From a candidate division Zixibacteria bacterium DG_27 (GTDB lineage Bacteria; Zixibacteria; MSB-5A5; DG-27), in assembly GCA_001302725.1 (NCBI GenBank), contig LIZU01000049.1, positions 1 to 7,470 on the forward strand: a stretch of 7,470 nt of DNA, given 5' to 3'. Positions 1-4,581 of this stretch are shown in pieces. Numbering within the stretch: position 1 is the stretch's first letter; every line of letters starts with the position of its first letter. The position numbers and the translations under genes are program-made. A model generated the notes under the pieces. It saw only the letters and a list, made by a program, of their open reading frames with translations, was not told where the DNA came from and did not search any database.

Positions 1-569
1 GGTCCGATCCCGAAAATCAAGAAAGGGTCAAGGAGGATGTTGCCACCGACCGCAATCAAAGTCACCAGCATCGGCGTCTTGGTGTCACCAGAGGCCTTGA
101 AGATTGCGAACAGCACTTCCCAGAAGAAGATGAAAGGCGTCGCCAGGAAGATGATCCGCAGATAGGTCGTTCCCAGCCTGCTCACCTCGATCTCAGTCCC
201 CAAAAGTTGGAAGATCTTGGGAGAGAGGTAGAGACCGAAGAGCGCAATCACTATCGAGGCTGACAGAGAGAAGACTGTAGCCTGGACTGAAACGGAGGAG
301 GCCTTCTCGTTCTCGCCAGCACCGATGTATCTGGAGACCACTGCCAAGGCCCCATCGGCAACCACCGCACCCAGACACCTGATTATCCAGTAGACGTATC
401 CGGAGGTGATTACGGCGGCGAGGGCCGCGGCTCCCAGTTTCCCCACCCAGAAGGCATCGGTGATGTTCAAGGCCGTCACCGAAAAGAGGGAGGTTATCGC
501 CGGCCACGCCAAAGCGAGGATGTGCGTGGGGATACTTCCAACAGTCAGGTCTCTACCGACGCTTTTCAC
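1..569 (-). CDS. MATE family efflux transporter, N-terminal part (runs off left edge)
   Basis: Reading the minus strand from 569 leftward gives 189 uninterrupted codons plus two bases, with no stop before the window edge. MATE proteins are inner-membrane antiporters that export drugs or other organic compounds in exchange for Na+ or H+. Family hallmarks are visible: the N-terminal DLTVGSIPTHILALAWPAI (residues 7-25), then DAFWVGKLGAAALAAV (38-53), ALAVVSRYIGAGENEKA (74-90), and YLRII with a later KASGDTKTPM and NILLDPFLIFG (136-187). About five hydrophobic segments are present, so less than half of a typical protein of about 450 residues is in view. There is no in-frame ATG; the frame opens after a TAA at 602-604. 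I chose GTG at 569 because it puts the usual short polar leader before the DLT-GSI motif; TTG at 596 is the alternative. Neither has a strong Shine-Dalgarno. It is divergent from secD. The substrate cannot be told from sequence. Confidence 0.9.
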   Translation of the reverse strand, partial: MKSVGRDLTVGSIPTHILALAWPAITSLFSVTALNITDAFWVGKLGAAALAAVITSGYVYWIIRCLGAVVADGALAVVSRYIGAGENEKASSVSVQATVFSLSASIVIALFGLYLSPKIFQLLGTEIEVSRLGTTYLRIIFLATPFIFFWEVLFAIFKASGDTKTPMLVTLIAVGGNILLDPFLIFGIG

Positions 570-610
570 AACTCTGTCCGTTTTCTTCCGGGTCAACAGA
601 AGTTAGCAAA

Positions 611-638
611 CTTGATGATTTTCTCTCAGGAAATCAAG
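611..638 (-). other. Hairpin in the upstream leader of the MATE gene
   Basis: CTTGAT (611-616) pairs perfectly with ATCAAG (633-638). After a two-base bulge (617-618), TT (619-620) can pair with AA (631-632), closing a loop of about ten bases. Transcribed leftward, it would lie 15 to 42 bases upstream of the TTG alternative start, inside the transporter leader. There is no T-tract long enough for a terminator. It may be chance or a weak mRNA structure. Confidence 0.35.
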
Positions 639-645
639 CACAAAG

Positions 646-697
646 TTGTCAATGGCCGGTCGCCATTGGCAAATGGTTCACGGTCAATGGTGAATGG
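646..697. repeat. AATGG-rich repeat patch with an 11-bp imperfect hairpin
   Basis: TTGTCAATGGC (646-656) pairs with GCCATTGGCAA (662-672) around the loop CGGTC, with one G-T wobble. GTCAATGG occurs twice in the same orientation (648-655 and 683-690). AATGG occurs four times (651, 672, 686, 693) and its complement CCATT once (663). A second small hairpin, TTCAC/GTGAA, lies at about 678-694. This looks like a degenerate intergenic repeat unit, but a family cannot be assigned from one copy. Confidence 0.5.
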
Positions 698-805
698 CGA
701 TGGGCGTCTCGACGCTTGACCGGAAAGCTCGAGCATTACAGCCAGCCATCGCACGAGGCCGTTTGTAAATCAGCATCAGAAATCTGGCCAAACGATCCAG
801 GCAGC

Positions 806-828
806 GGAGGCAGTGCACGCCTCTTTTT
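806..828 (+). terminator. Rightward intrinsic terminator with no gene upstream of it
   Basis: GAGGC (807-811) pairs with GCCTC (819-823) around a seven-base loop, and the outer G806-T824 wobble extends the stem. Five T residues follow (824-828). The complementary strand has no T-tract after the stem, so it acts only on plus-strand transcripts. No plus-strand gene lies upstream within the window. The terminator ends four bases before the -35 box of the secD promoter, so it could insulate that promoter or end an antisense or small RNA. Confidence 0.55.
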
Positions 829-832
829 ATTG

Positions 833-860
833 TTGACATTGGACGTCATTTGCATATATT
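833..860 (+). promoter_or_regulatory. Sigma70-type promoter of secD-secF
   Basis: The -35 box TTGACA (833-838) matches the consensus exactly. A 16-base spacer separates it from the -10 box TATATT (855-860), which matches five of six positions, and a TG lies just upstream (851-852). Transcription would start near 867 and leave a leader of about 100 bases before the secD ATG at 968. It is the only strong promoter seen between the MATE gene and secD and directly precedes the secD-secF pair. Confidence 0.65.
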
Positions 861-867
861 TGCAAAT
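848..867. promoter_or_regulatory. Perfect inverted repeat framing the -10 box, possible operator
   Basis: ATTTGCA (848-854) and TGCAAAT (861-867) form a perfect 7-bp inverted repeat whose six-base centre is exactly the -10 hexamer TATATT. ATTTGCA also recurs as a direct repeat at 858-864, ten bases (one helical turn) from the first copy. A protein bound here would cover the -10 box and start site, which would suit repression. Which regulator, if any, binds is unknown; part of the symmetry could come from the AT-rich promoter sequence itself. Confidence 0.4.
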
Positions 868-870
868 CGT

Positions 871-914
871 TAAATCTGATTGATTGGTTTCGATACTGTC
901 TTGAGTCAGATTTG
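871..914 (+). other. Stem-loop in the secD 5' leader
   Basis: AAATCTGA (872-879) pairs perfectly with TCAGATTT (906-913). Wobble T871-G914 outside and T880-G905 plus T881-A904 inside bring the stem to about 11 bp around a 22-base loop. It lies just after the predicted start site and about 50 bases before the secD ribosome binding site. There is no T-tract, so it is not a terminator. It could stabilise the 5' end of the secDF mRNA or be part of a regulatory leader; I recognise no riboswitch class in it. Confidence 0.45.
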
Positions 915-967
915 TACTGATAGGTTGTGGGTGGAATAGTTCTTTTGTTCACAGGAGCAAGGAATAG

Positions 968-2614
968 ATGAGAAAGTCCGATGCCTGGCGCATAATCCTA
1001 ATACTCTCACTCTGCTTGATATCTCTTTATATCCTTTATCCCACCTTTAAGTTTTACAGTATGCGGATAGAGGAACGGCAGGCTCTCCAGATCGACGACC
1101 CCAGCAGCTATATCCCCCTGGAGAAGCGAGCACTGAAACTGGGTCTGGACTTGCAGGGGGGGATGCATATCGTCCTGGAAGTGGACAGATCCAACCTCAC
1201 CTCGGACGAGGCGCGGGATGCTCCAGAGCGGGCTTTGGAGATAATCCGCAACCGCATCGACCAGTGGGGAGTCTCTGAACCGTTAATCCAGAAGCAGGGG
1301 GAAGATCGCATCGTGGTCGAGCTTCCCGGCCTGGAAGACCCGGAACGGGCCAGAGACCTCATCGGTTCGACGGCGCTGTTGGAATTTCGTCTCCTGCCGG
1401 AGCCGGAAGCAACTCACAAGACCGTCCTGGCGATAGACTCTGTTTTGACTCAAGTTGAGAAGGGAAGAGGCTTGAAGCCAACCGTTGAGGCGGAAGTTGT
1501 GCCCTCCGACACTCTGATTCCGGCGGCAAAGCTTTTCGCCGAGGAGGACACTTTAGGTCTCCCCTTGGACGAGGAAGAAGCCTCTCGACTTTTCACTATG
1601 CTTTTGGAGCCGAGACAGGCCTCTTATGCGGTGCTCGTTGAGGATGTGCCTCTGATAAGCAAATATCTTTCTCTACCGGAGGTCAAGGAGATAGTCCCAC
1701 CGGGGACGGAGTTCACTTTCTCCACCCGTACTTACGAGATTGCCAACCGCAAGTTCAGAGACCTATATCACATCAGGAAACGAACGGAGCTTTCCGGCAA
1801 ATACCTCACCGACGCTCGCCCGGGATTCGACCAGTGGCAGAAGCCGGTGGTCAACTTCACCCTCACAAAGGAGGGAGGCAGGATCTTTGCCGCCCTCACC
1901 GGTGCCAACATCAAAAAACCTCTGGCCATTGTGCTGGACAACCGCGTTGAATCCGCCCCCACTATTCAGTCGAAGATCCGGGACCGGGGGCAGATCACAA
2001 TGGGTGGTAGTGCTACCTTCGACGATGCCAAGGATCTGGCGGTGGTGTTGCGGGCCGGGGCTCTGCCCGCCCCGGTGAAGGTGATTCAGAACAGCATCGT
2101 CGGCGCCACCCTGGGGAGGGACTCCATAAACAAAGGACAGGTCTCGGTGTTAGTTGGCACCTGTCTGGTTCTGCTTTTTATGTTCATCTACTATCGCCTG
2201 TCCGGTCTGGTGGCTGATCTGGCCCTGTTCTTCAATCTCCTTTTCCTTTTGGCCTCCATGGCGGGGCTTGGTGCCACCCTGACTATGCCGGGTATCGCAG
2301 GGATAGTCCTGATCATGGGGATGTCGGTGGATGCCAACGTTCTCATCTTCGAGAGGATTCGGGAGGAGTTGCGTACCGGCAAGACCGTCCGGGCCTCCAT
2401 CGAGGCCGGTTACAAGCGCGCCCTTTTGACCATCGTTGACTCTCACGTGACCATTATGATTACCGCGCTTTTCCTGTTCATCTTTGGAACCGGACCGATA
2501 AAGGGGTTCGCGGTTTCGTTGTCTTTGGGGATTGTCATCAGCCTTTTCACCGCTTACGTGATCACCAAAACCATTTTCGACATCCGAAAAGGGTATAAGA
2601 CCTTGAGCATATAG
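968..2614 (+). CDS. secD: Protein translocase subunit SecD
   Basis: SecD works with SecF and SecYEG in the inner membrane. It uses the proton gradient to pull exported polypeptides out on the periplasmic side after SecA has driven them through the channel. The 548-residue product has the full layout. Membrane segment 1 is at about 8-26. The D1 motif LGLDLQGG is at 58-65, followed by the ALEIIRNRIDQWGVSEP block (89-105) and a large periplasmic P1 domain. The KPVVNFTLTKEGG block is at 292-304, and five further membrane segments lie between about 391 and 535. The proton-relay motif GMSVDANVLIFERIREE is at 451-467; its Asp455 corresponds by motif to the key aspartate of Thermus SecDF. P1 carries a stretch rich in acidic residues at about 150-250. 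ATG at 968 is preceded by AGGAG at 953-957. secF follows after 28 bases. Confidence 0.97.
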   Translation: MRKSDAWRIILILSLCLISLYILYPTFKFYSMRIEERQALQIDDPSSYIPLEKRALKLGLDLQGGMHIVLEVDRSNLTSDEARDAPERALEIIRNRIDQWGVSEPLIQKQGEDRIVVELPGLEDPERARDLIGSTALLEFRLLPEPEATHKTVLAIDSVLTQVEKGRGLKPTVEAEVVPSDTLIPAAKLFAEEDTLGLPLDEEEASRLFTMLLEPRQASYAVLVEDVPLISKYLSLPEVKEIVPPGTEFTFSTRTYEIANRKFRDLYHIRKRTELSGKYLTDARPGFDQWQKPVVNFTLTKEGGRIFAALTGANIKKPLAIVLDNRVESAPTIQSKIRDRGQITMGGSATFDDAKDLAVVLRAGALPAPVKVIQNSIVGATLGRDSINKGQVSVLVGTCLVLLFMFIYYRLSGLVADLALFFNLLFLLASMAGLGATLTMPGIAGIVLIMGMSVDANVLIFERIREELRTGKTVRASIEAGYKRALLTIVDSHVTIMITALFLFIFGTGPIKGFAVSLSLGIVISLFTAYVITKTIFDIRKGYKTLSI

Positions 2615-2628
2615 AAGAGGAGCCGCCT

Positions 2629-2637
2629 GAAGAGGAG
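2629..2637 (+). promoter_or_regulatory. Duplicated Shine-Dalgarno that decides the secF start
   Basis: GAAGAGGAG occurs twice, at 2614-2622 (beginning on the last base of the secD stop codon) and at 2629-2637. The second copy ends five bases before ATG 2643, a good distance, whereas it would overlap the alternative GTG at 2637. This favours ATG 2643. The first copy lies 14 bases from GTG 2637 and 20 bases from ATG 2643, too far to serve either well; it could be an entry site for ribosomes finishing secD. Confidence 0.6.
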
Positions 2638-2642
2638 TGGGA

Positions 2643-3569
2643 ATGCTTCGAATAATTGGGAAAACCAACATCGATTTCATCGGGAAAAGACACGCCGCCT
2701 TTGTCTTCTCTGGGATCCTGGTCTTGCTCGGGCTTACCGCCTTGGTTCTCCTTCTGTTTGGCAAAGGGAACCTGGGGATCGATTTCGCCGGCGGGGCGAT
2801 GATAAGGGGATCTTTCGAGAACCCGGTCTCGGTCGCCGACTTGAGAGGACAGATCAGCTCCGGCGGCTTCGCCGATGCTCACATAATTGAGCTGAAGGGT
2901 GCCGATATCCCTCCTAATTCGTTCTTGATTCGAACTAAGAGTCAGGCCACCGAGGGTGAACTCCTGGGCGACAAGTTGCTGGCGGCGGTGAGGCAGGGTT
3001 TCCCAGGTAACAAGTTCAAGCTCGACTCCATTGAGGATATCGGGCCAGCCGTTGGAGAGACGCTTCAGAAGCAGGCACGATGGGCGATCCTGTTGTCGCT
3101 GGTGGGAATATTGATCTACATCTGGATACGTTTTGAGTTTCGTTTCGGTGTCGCGGCCACGGTGGCGACCTTTCACGATGTGTTGACGGTCCTGGGCATA
3201 TTTCTCATCCTGAACAAAGAGATATCGCTACTGGTGATCTCTGCTCTGCTGACTCTGGCGGGATATTCGCTCACCGACACCGTGGTGGTCTACGACCGCA
3301 TCCGGGAGAATTTGAAACTGTTCAGGAAAAGGGGCGATTTCGCCTCCACCATTAACACCAGCATAAATGACGTCCTTTCGCGAACGTTAGTCACCAGTCT
3401 GAGCACCCTCGGGGTGCTCGTGGTCCTCTTAATCCTCGGGGGAGAGGTTCTTCACGATTTTGCTTTTGCTTTGATTCTGGGGATACTTGTAGGCACCTAC
3501 TCTTCGGTTTTCGTCGCCAGCCCAGTAATTGTGGAATGGGAAAAGCGTTCCCCGAGAAGGTATAAGTAA
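2643..3569 (+). CDS. secF: Protein translocase subunit SecF
   Basis: SecF is the partner of SecD in the proton-driven late step of Sec-dependent export. The product is 308 residues from ATG 2643, close to the usual SecF length. It opens with the typical NIDFIGKR (9-16), then membrane segment 1 (about 20-40) and the LGIDFAGG motif (44-51) that mirrors LGLDLQGG of SecD. A short periplasmic P4 domain follows, then VGETLQKQA (137-145), and five more membrane segments. The proton-relay region SLTDTVVVYDRIRE (209-222) has Asp212 and Asp218. GTG at 2637 would add two residues, but it overlaps the Shine-Dalgarno. secD and secF are separate genes here, as in most Gram-negative bacteria, not the fused secDF found in some Firmicutes and in Thermus. 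No YajC gene lies in the window. Confidence 0.96.
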   Translation: MLRIIGKTNIDFIGKRHAAFVFSGILVLLGLTALVLLLFGKGNLGIDFAGGAMIRGSFENPVSVADLRGQISSGGFADAHIIELKGADIPPNSFLIRTKSQATEGELLGDKLLAAVRQGFPGNKFKLDSIEDIGPAVGETLQKQARWAILLSLVGILIYIWIRFEFRFGVAATVATFHDVLTVLGIFLILNKEISLLVISALLTLAGYSLTDTVVVYDRIRENLKLFRKRGDFASTINTSINDVLSRTLVTSLSTLGVLVVLLILGGEVLHDFAFALILGILVGTYSSVFVASPVIVEWEKRSPRRYK

Positions 3570-3579
3570 CTGACCAACC

Positions 3580-3613
3580 TAGCTCTGTTTTGCAGCTATT
3601 GGGCTCTTTTTTC
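3580..3613 (+). terminator. Weak candidate terminator just after secF
   Basis: Two competing short stems are possible: TAGCT (3580-3584) with AGCTA (3594-3598), or AGCTC (3581-3585) with GGGCT (3601-3605) including one G-T pair. Six T residues follow at 3607-3612. Either stem is only five base pairs and mostly not GC-rich, so it may act poorly. The hairpin at 3741 is a better terminator. Confidence 0.3.
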
Positions 3614-3682
3614 TCCAGATAGATTGCTTTTCATCATTCGGGAGGGATGGAGTTGGAGATGCCGTCAAGGATAAAGGAAAAC

Positions 3683-3718
3683 ATCAAGAGAATGCGGTAA
3701 TACGTTGGCACTCTTGAT
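3683..3718. other. 8-bp perfect stem-loop, possible structured RNA element
   Basis: ATCAAGAG (3683-3690) pairs perfectly with CTCTTGAT (3711-3718) around a 20-base loop. Inside the loop TGC (3693-3695) can pair with GCA (3708-3710) after a two-base bulge. It lies 22 bases upstream of the terminator hairpin. The arrangement resembles a 3'-UTR-derived small RNA or a leader element, but it does not match a riboswitch class I know; it lacks, for example, the conserved cores of the SAM-I, TPP, cobalamin and c-di-GMP-I classes. Confidence 0.45.
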
Positions 3719-3740
3719 ATTGGGTCGATGAGTAGCTGCG

Positions 3741-3767
3741 GCCTTCGTAAGAAGGCTTTTTGGTTTT
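3741..3767 (+). terminator. Intrinsic terminator, probable end of the secDF transcript
   Basis: GCCTTC (3741-3746) pairs perfectly with GAAGGC (3751-3756) around the loop GTAA, a stable GNRA tetraloop. TTTTT (3757-3761), GG and TTTT (3764-3767) follow. This is a textbook Rho-independent terminator on the plus strand. It lies about 170 bases after the secF stop and about 110 bases before the DUF4159 start, so it most likely ends secDF transcription. It could instead act as an attenuator if transcripts continue into the DUF4159 gene. Confidence 0.7.
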
Positions 3768-3878
3768 CGTCCTTGCCGCTGGTAGTCGGTCTGCCTCCGG
3801 CTGGTAAACTTCGCGAGTTGGGGGGCGTATAAGTCTTCGGGGTGTGCTGACATCGGGAACCGGGGAAGCTCCTCTGCA

Positions 3879-4547
3879 ATGAAAAGTAAGCCGGTATTTC
3901 TTGTTGTTTTCCTCATAGGCATCTGCAGGGCAAGTTTCGTTCAAGGGGGGGATGGCGGTTTCACCATGGCGCGGCTCAAATATGGCGGCGGCGGCAACTG
4001 GTACTGGGGATACTCGGCGGTGCCGAATATGTTGACGTTCCTGAAGGAGAACACTAACGTCAAAGTCAATGAGAAGATCGTTACCGTCTCTCCGACTGAC
4101 AAGGATTTCTTCTCCTATCCTTTCCTCTTTTTGACCGGACACGGATATATGCGATTCACTGAGGAGGAGGTGGCGAGATTGCGAATTCATCTCACCTCCG
4201 GGGGATTTCTTTTTGCCAACGATTCTTATGGCCTGATCAATGACTTCAAGAGGGAGATGAAAAGAGTCTTTCCTGACAAGGACTTGGTGGAACTTCCATT
4301 CACTCACGGGATTTACAATTGCTATTGGAAATTCTCCAATGGCTTGCCCAAAATCCACAAGCATGATGGCAAGCCCCCACAGGCATTTGGGATCTTCCAC
4401 GAGGAAAGACTGATAGTCTTTTTCGTTTATGAGTCCGACATCGGGGACGGTTGGGAGGACCCTCAGGTCTATAACGATCCTCCCGAAAAGAGGGAGGCGG
4501 CCTTGAAGATGGGCACAAACATCATCATATGGTCGTTACTGAATTAG
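3879..4547 (+). CDS. Secreted DUF4159 domain-containing protein
   Basis: The 222-residue product starts with a Sec signal peptide: Lys2 and Lys4, a hydrophobic core at about 6-15, and likely cleavage near residues 20-24. Cys16 does not sit in a proper lipobox, because Ile rather than Gly, Ala or Ser precedes it. The rest matches the DUF4159 family along its length: FTMARLKYGGGGNWY (28-42), FFSYPFLFLTGHG (77-89), LTSGGFLFANDSYG (105-118), the KREMKRVFPDK block (124-134), NGLPKIHKHDGKPPQAFGI (154-172) and GDGWEDP (189-195). The family is believed to share the class I glutamine-amidotransferase-like fold, with no proven enzyme activity. Here the TGHG and GGF turns fit that fold, but no Cys nucleophile is evident at the usual elbow. 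ATG 3879 has GGGGAAG at 3862-3868. The DUF4175 gene follows closely, a pairing seen widely. The molecular role is unknown. Confidence 0.88.
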   Translation: MKSKPVFLVVFLIGICRASFVQGGDGGFTMARLKYGGGGNWYWGYSAVPNMLTFLKENTNVKVNEKIVTVSPTDKDFFSYPFLFLTGHGYMRFTEEEVARLRIHLTSGGFLFANDSYGLINDFKREMKRVFPDKDLVELPFTHGIYNCYWKFSNGLPKIHKHDGKPPQAFGIFHEERLIVFFVYESDIGDGWEDPQVYNDPPEKREAALKMGTNIIIWSLLN

Positions 4548-4562
4548 GACGACAGAGTCGTC
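4548..4562 (+). other. Hairpin directly after the DUF4159 stop codon
   Basis: GACGAC (4548-4553) pairs perfectly with GTCGTC (4557-4562) around AGA, starting on the base after the TAG. Only TCTT follows, so it is a poor terminator. Standing between two closely spaced genes, it may protect the upstream mRNA end or lower readthrough and translation into the DUF4175 gene. Confidence 0.45.
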
Positions 4563-4581
4563 TCTTGGAAATTCGCTGAAA

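Larger units (their letters stand above)
570..967. other. Divergent intergenic region between the MATE gene and secD
   Basis: This 398-base stretch has no convincing gene on either strand; the short frames that cross it are antisense to the MATE gene or are broken. From left to right it holds a MATE-leader hairpin (611-638), an AATGG-rich repeat patch with an 11-bp hairpin (646-697), about 100 bases (700-800) in which I see nothing, a rightward intrinsic terminator (806-828), the secD promoter (833-860) with an overlapping inverted repeat (848-867), and a leader stem-loop (871-914). On the minus strand a TTGACA lies at 652-647, but no acceptable -10 box follows at 16-18 bases, so I do not call a MATE promoter. 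Confidence 0.7.
3570..3878. other. Structured intergenic region between secF and the DUF4159 gene
   Basis: This 309-base gap has no convincing protein gene. It contains a weak hairpin and T-run just after secF (3580-3613), an 8-bp stem-loop (3683-3718) and a clear intrinsic terminator (3741-3767). Past the terminator, TATAAG at 3828-3833 could be the -10 box of a promoter for the DUF4159 gene, but no recognisable -35 lies 16-18 bases upstream. Short frames such as ATG 3728 to TAA 3832 (34 codons) and the 13-codon frame at 3659-3700 lack credible ribosome sites or family signatures. The base composition resembles that of the neighbours. Confidence 0.55.

Noticed and set aside
624..652. Possible leftward MATE promoter with TTGACA at 652-647
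   Set aside because: At 16-18 bases downstream on the minus strand the hexamers (CTGAGA and neighbours) do not resemble a -10 box.
522..719. 65-codon plus-strand frame at the MATE/intergenic junction
   Set aside because: It is partly antisense to the MATE gene, has no ribosome site, and its second half is simply the AATGG repeat patch translated.
880..939. Short TTG-started frame in the secD leader, considered as an arrest peptide
   Set aside because: About 19 codons with no hydrophobic export segment, no Shine-Dalgarno and a non-ATG start; it does not resemble VemP or Apd-type arrest peptides.
2150..3176. Two 204-codon minus-strand frames across secD and secF
   Set aside because: They are shadows of strongly conserved membrane-protein genes on the plus strand; their products are Gln/Gly/Arg-rich with no recognisable domain.
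3623..3770. Possible known riboswitch upstream of the DUF4159 gene
   Set aside because: The stems are real, but the conserved cores of the classes I know (SAM-I, TPP, cobalamin, c-di-GMP-I) are absent.
3728..3832. 34-codon frame with a signal-peptide-like KKAFWFSSLPLVVGL stretch
   Set aside because: It overlaps the strong terminator hairpin, lacks a clear ribosome site and stops soon after; probably chance, though a decayed secreted gene start cannot be excluded.
3684..4400. 238-codon open frame on the minus strand across the DUF4159 gene and the gap before it
   Set aside because: It is antisense to a clear DUF4159 match, its product is polar and low in family signatures, and no ribosome site supports it.
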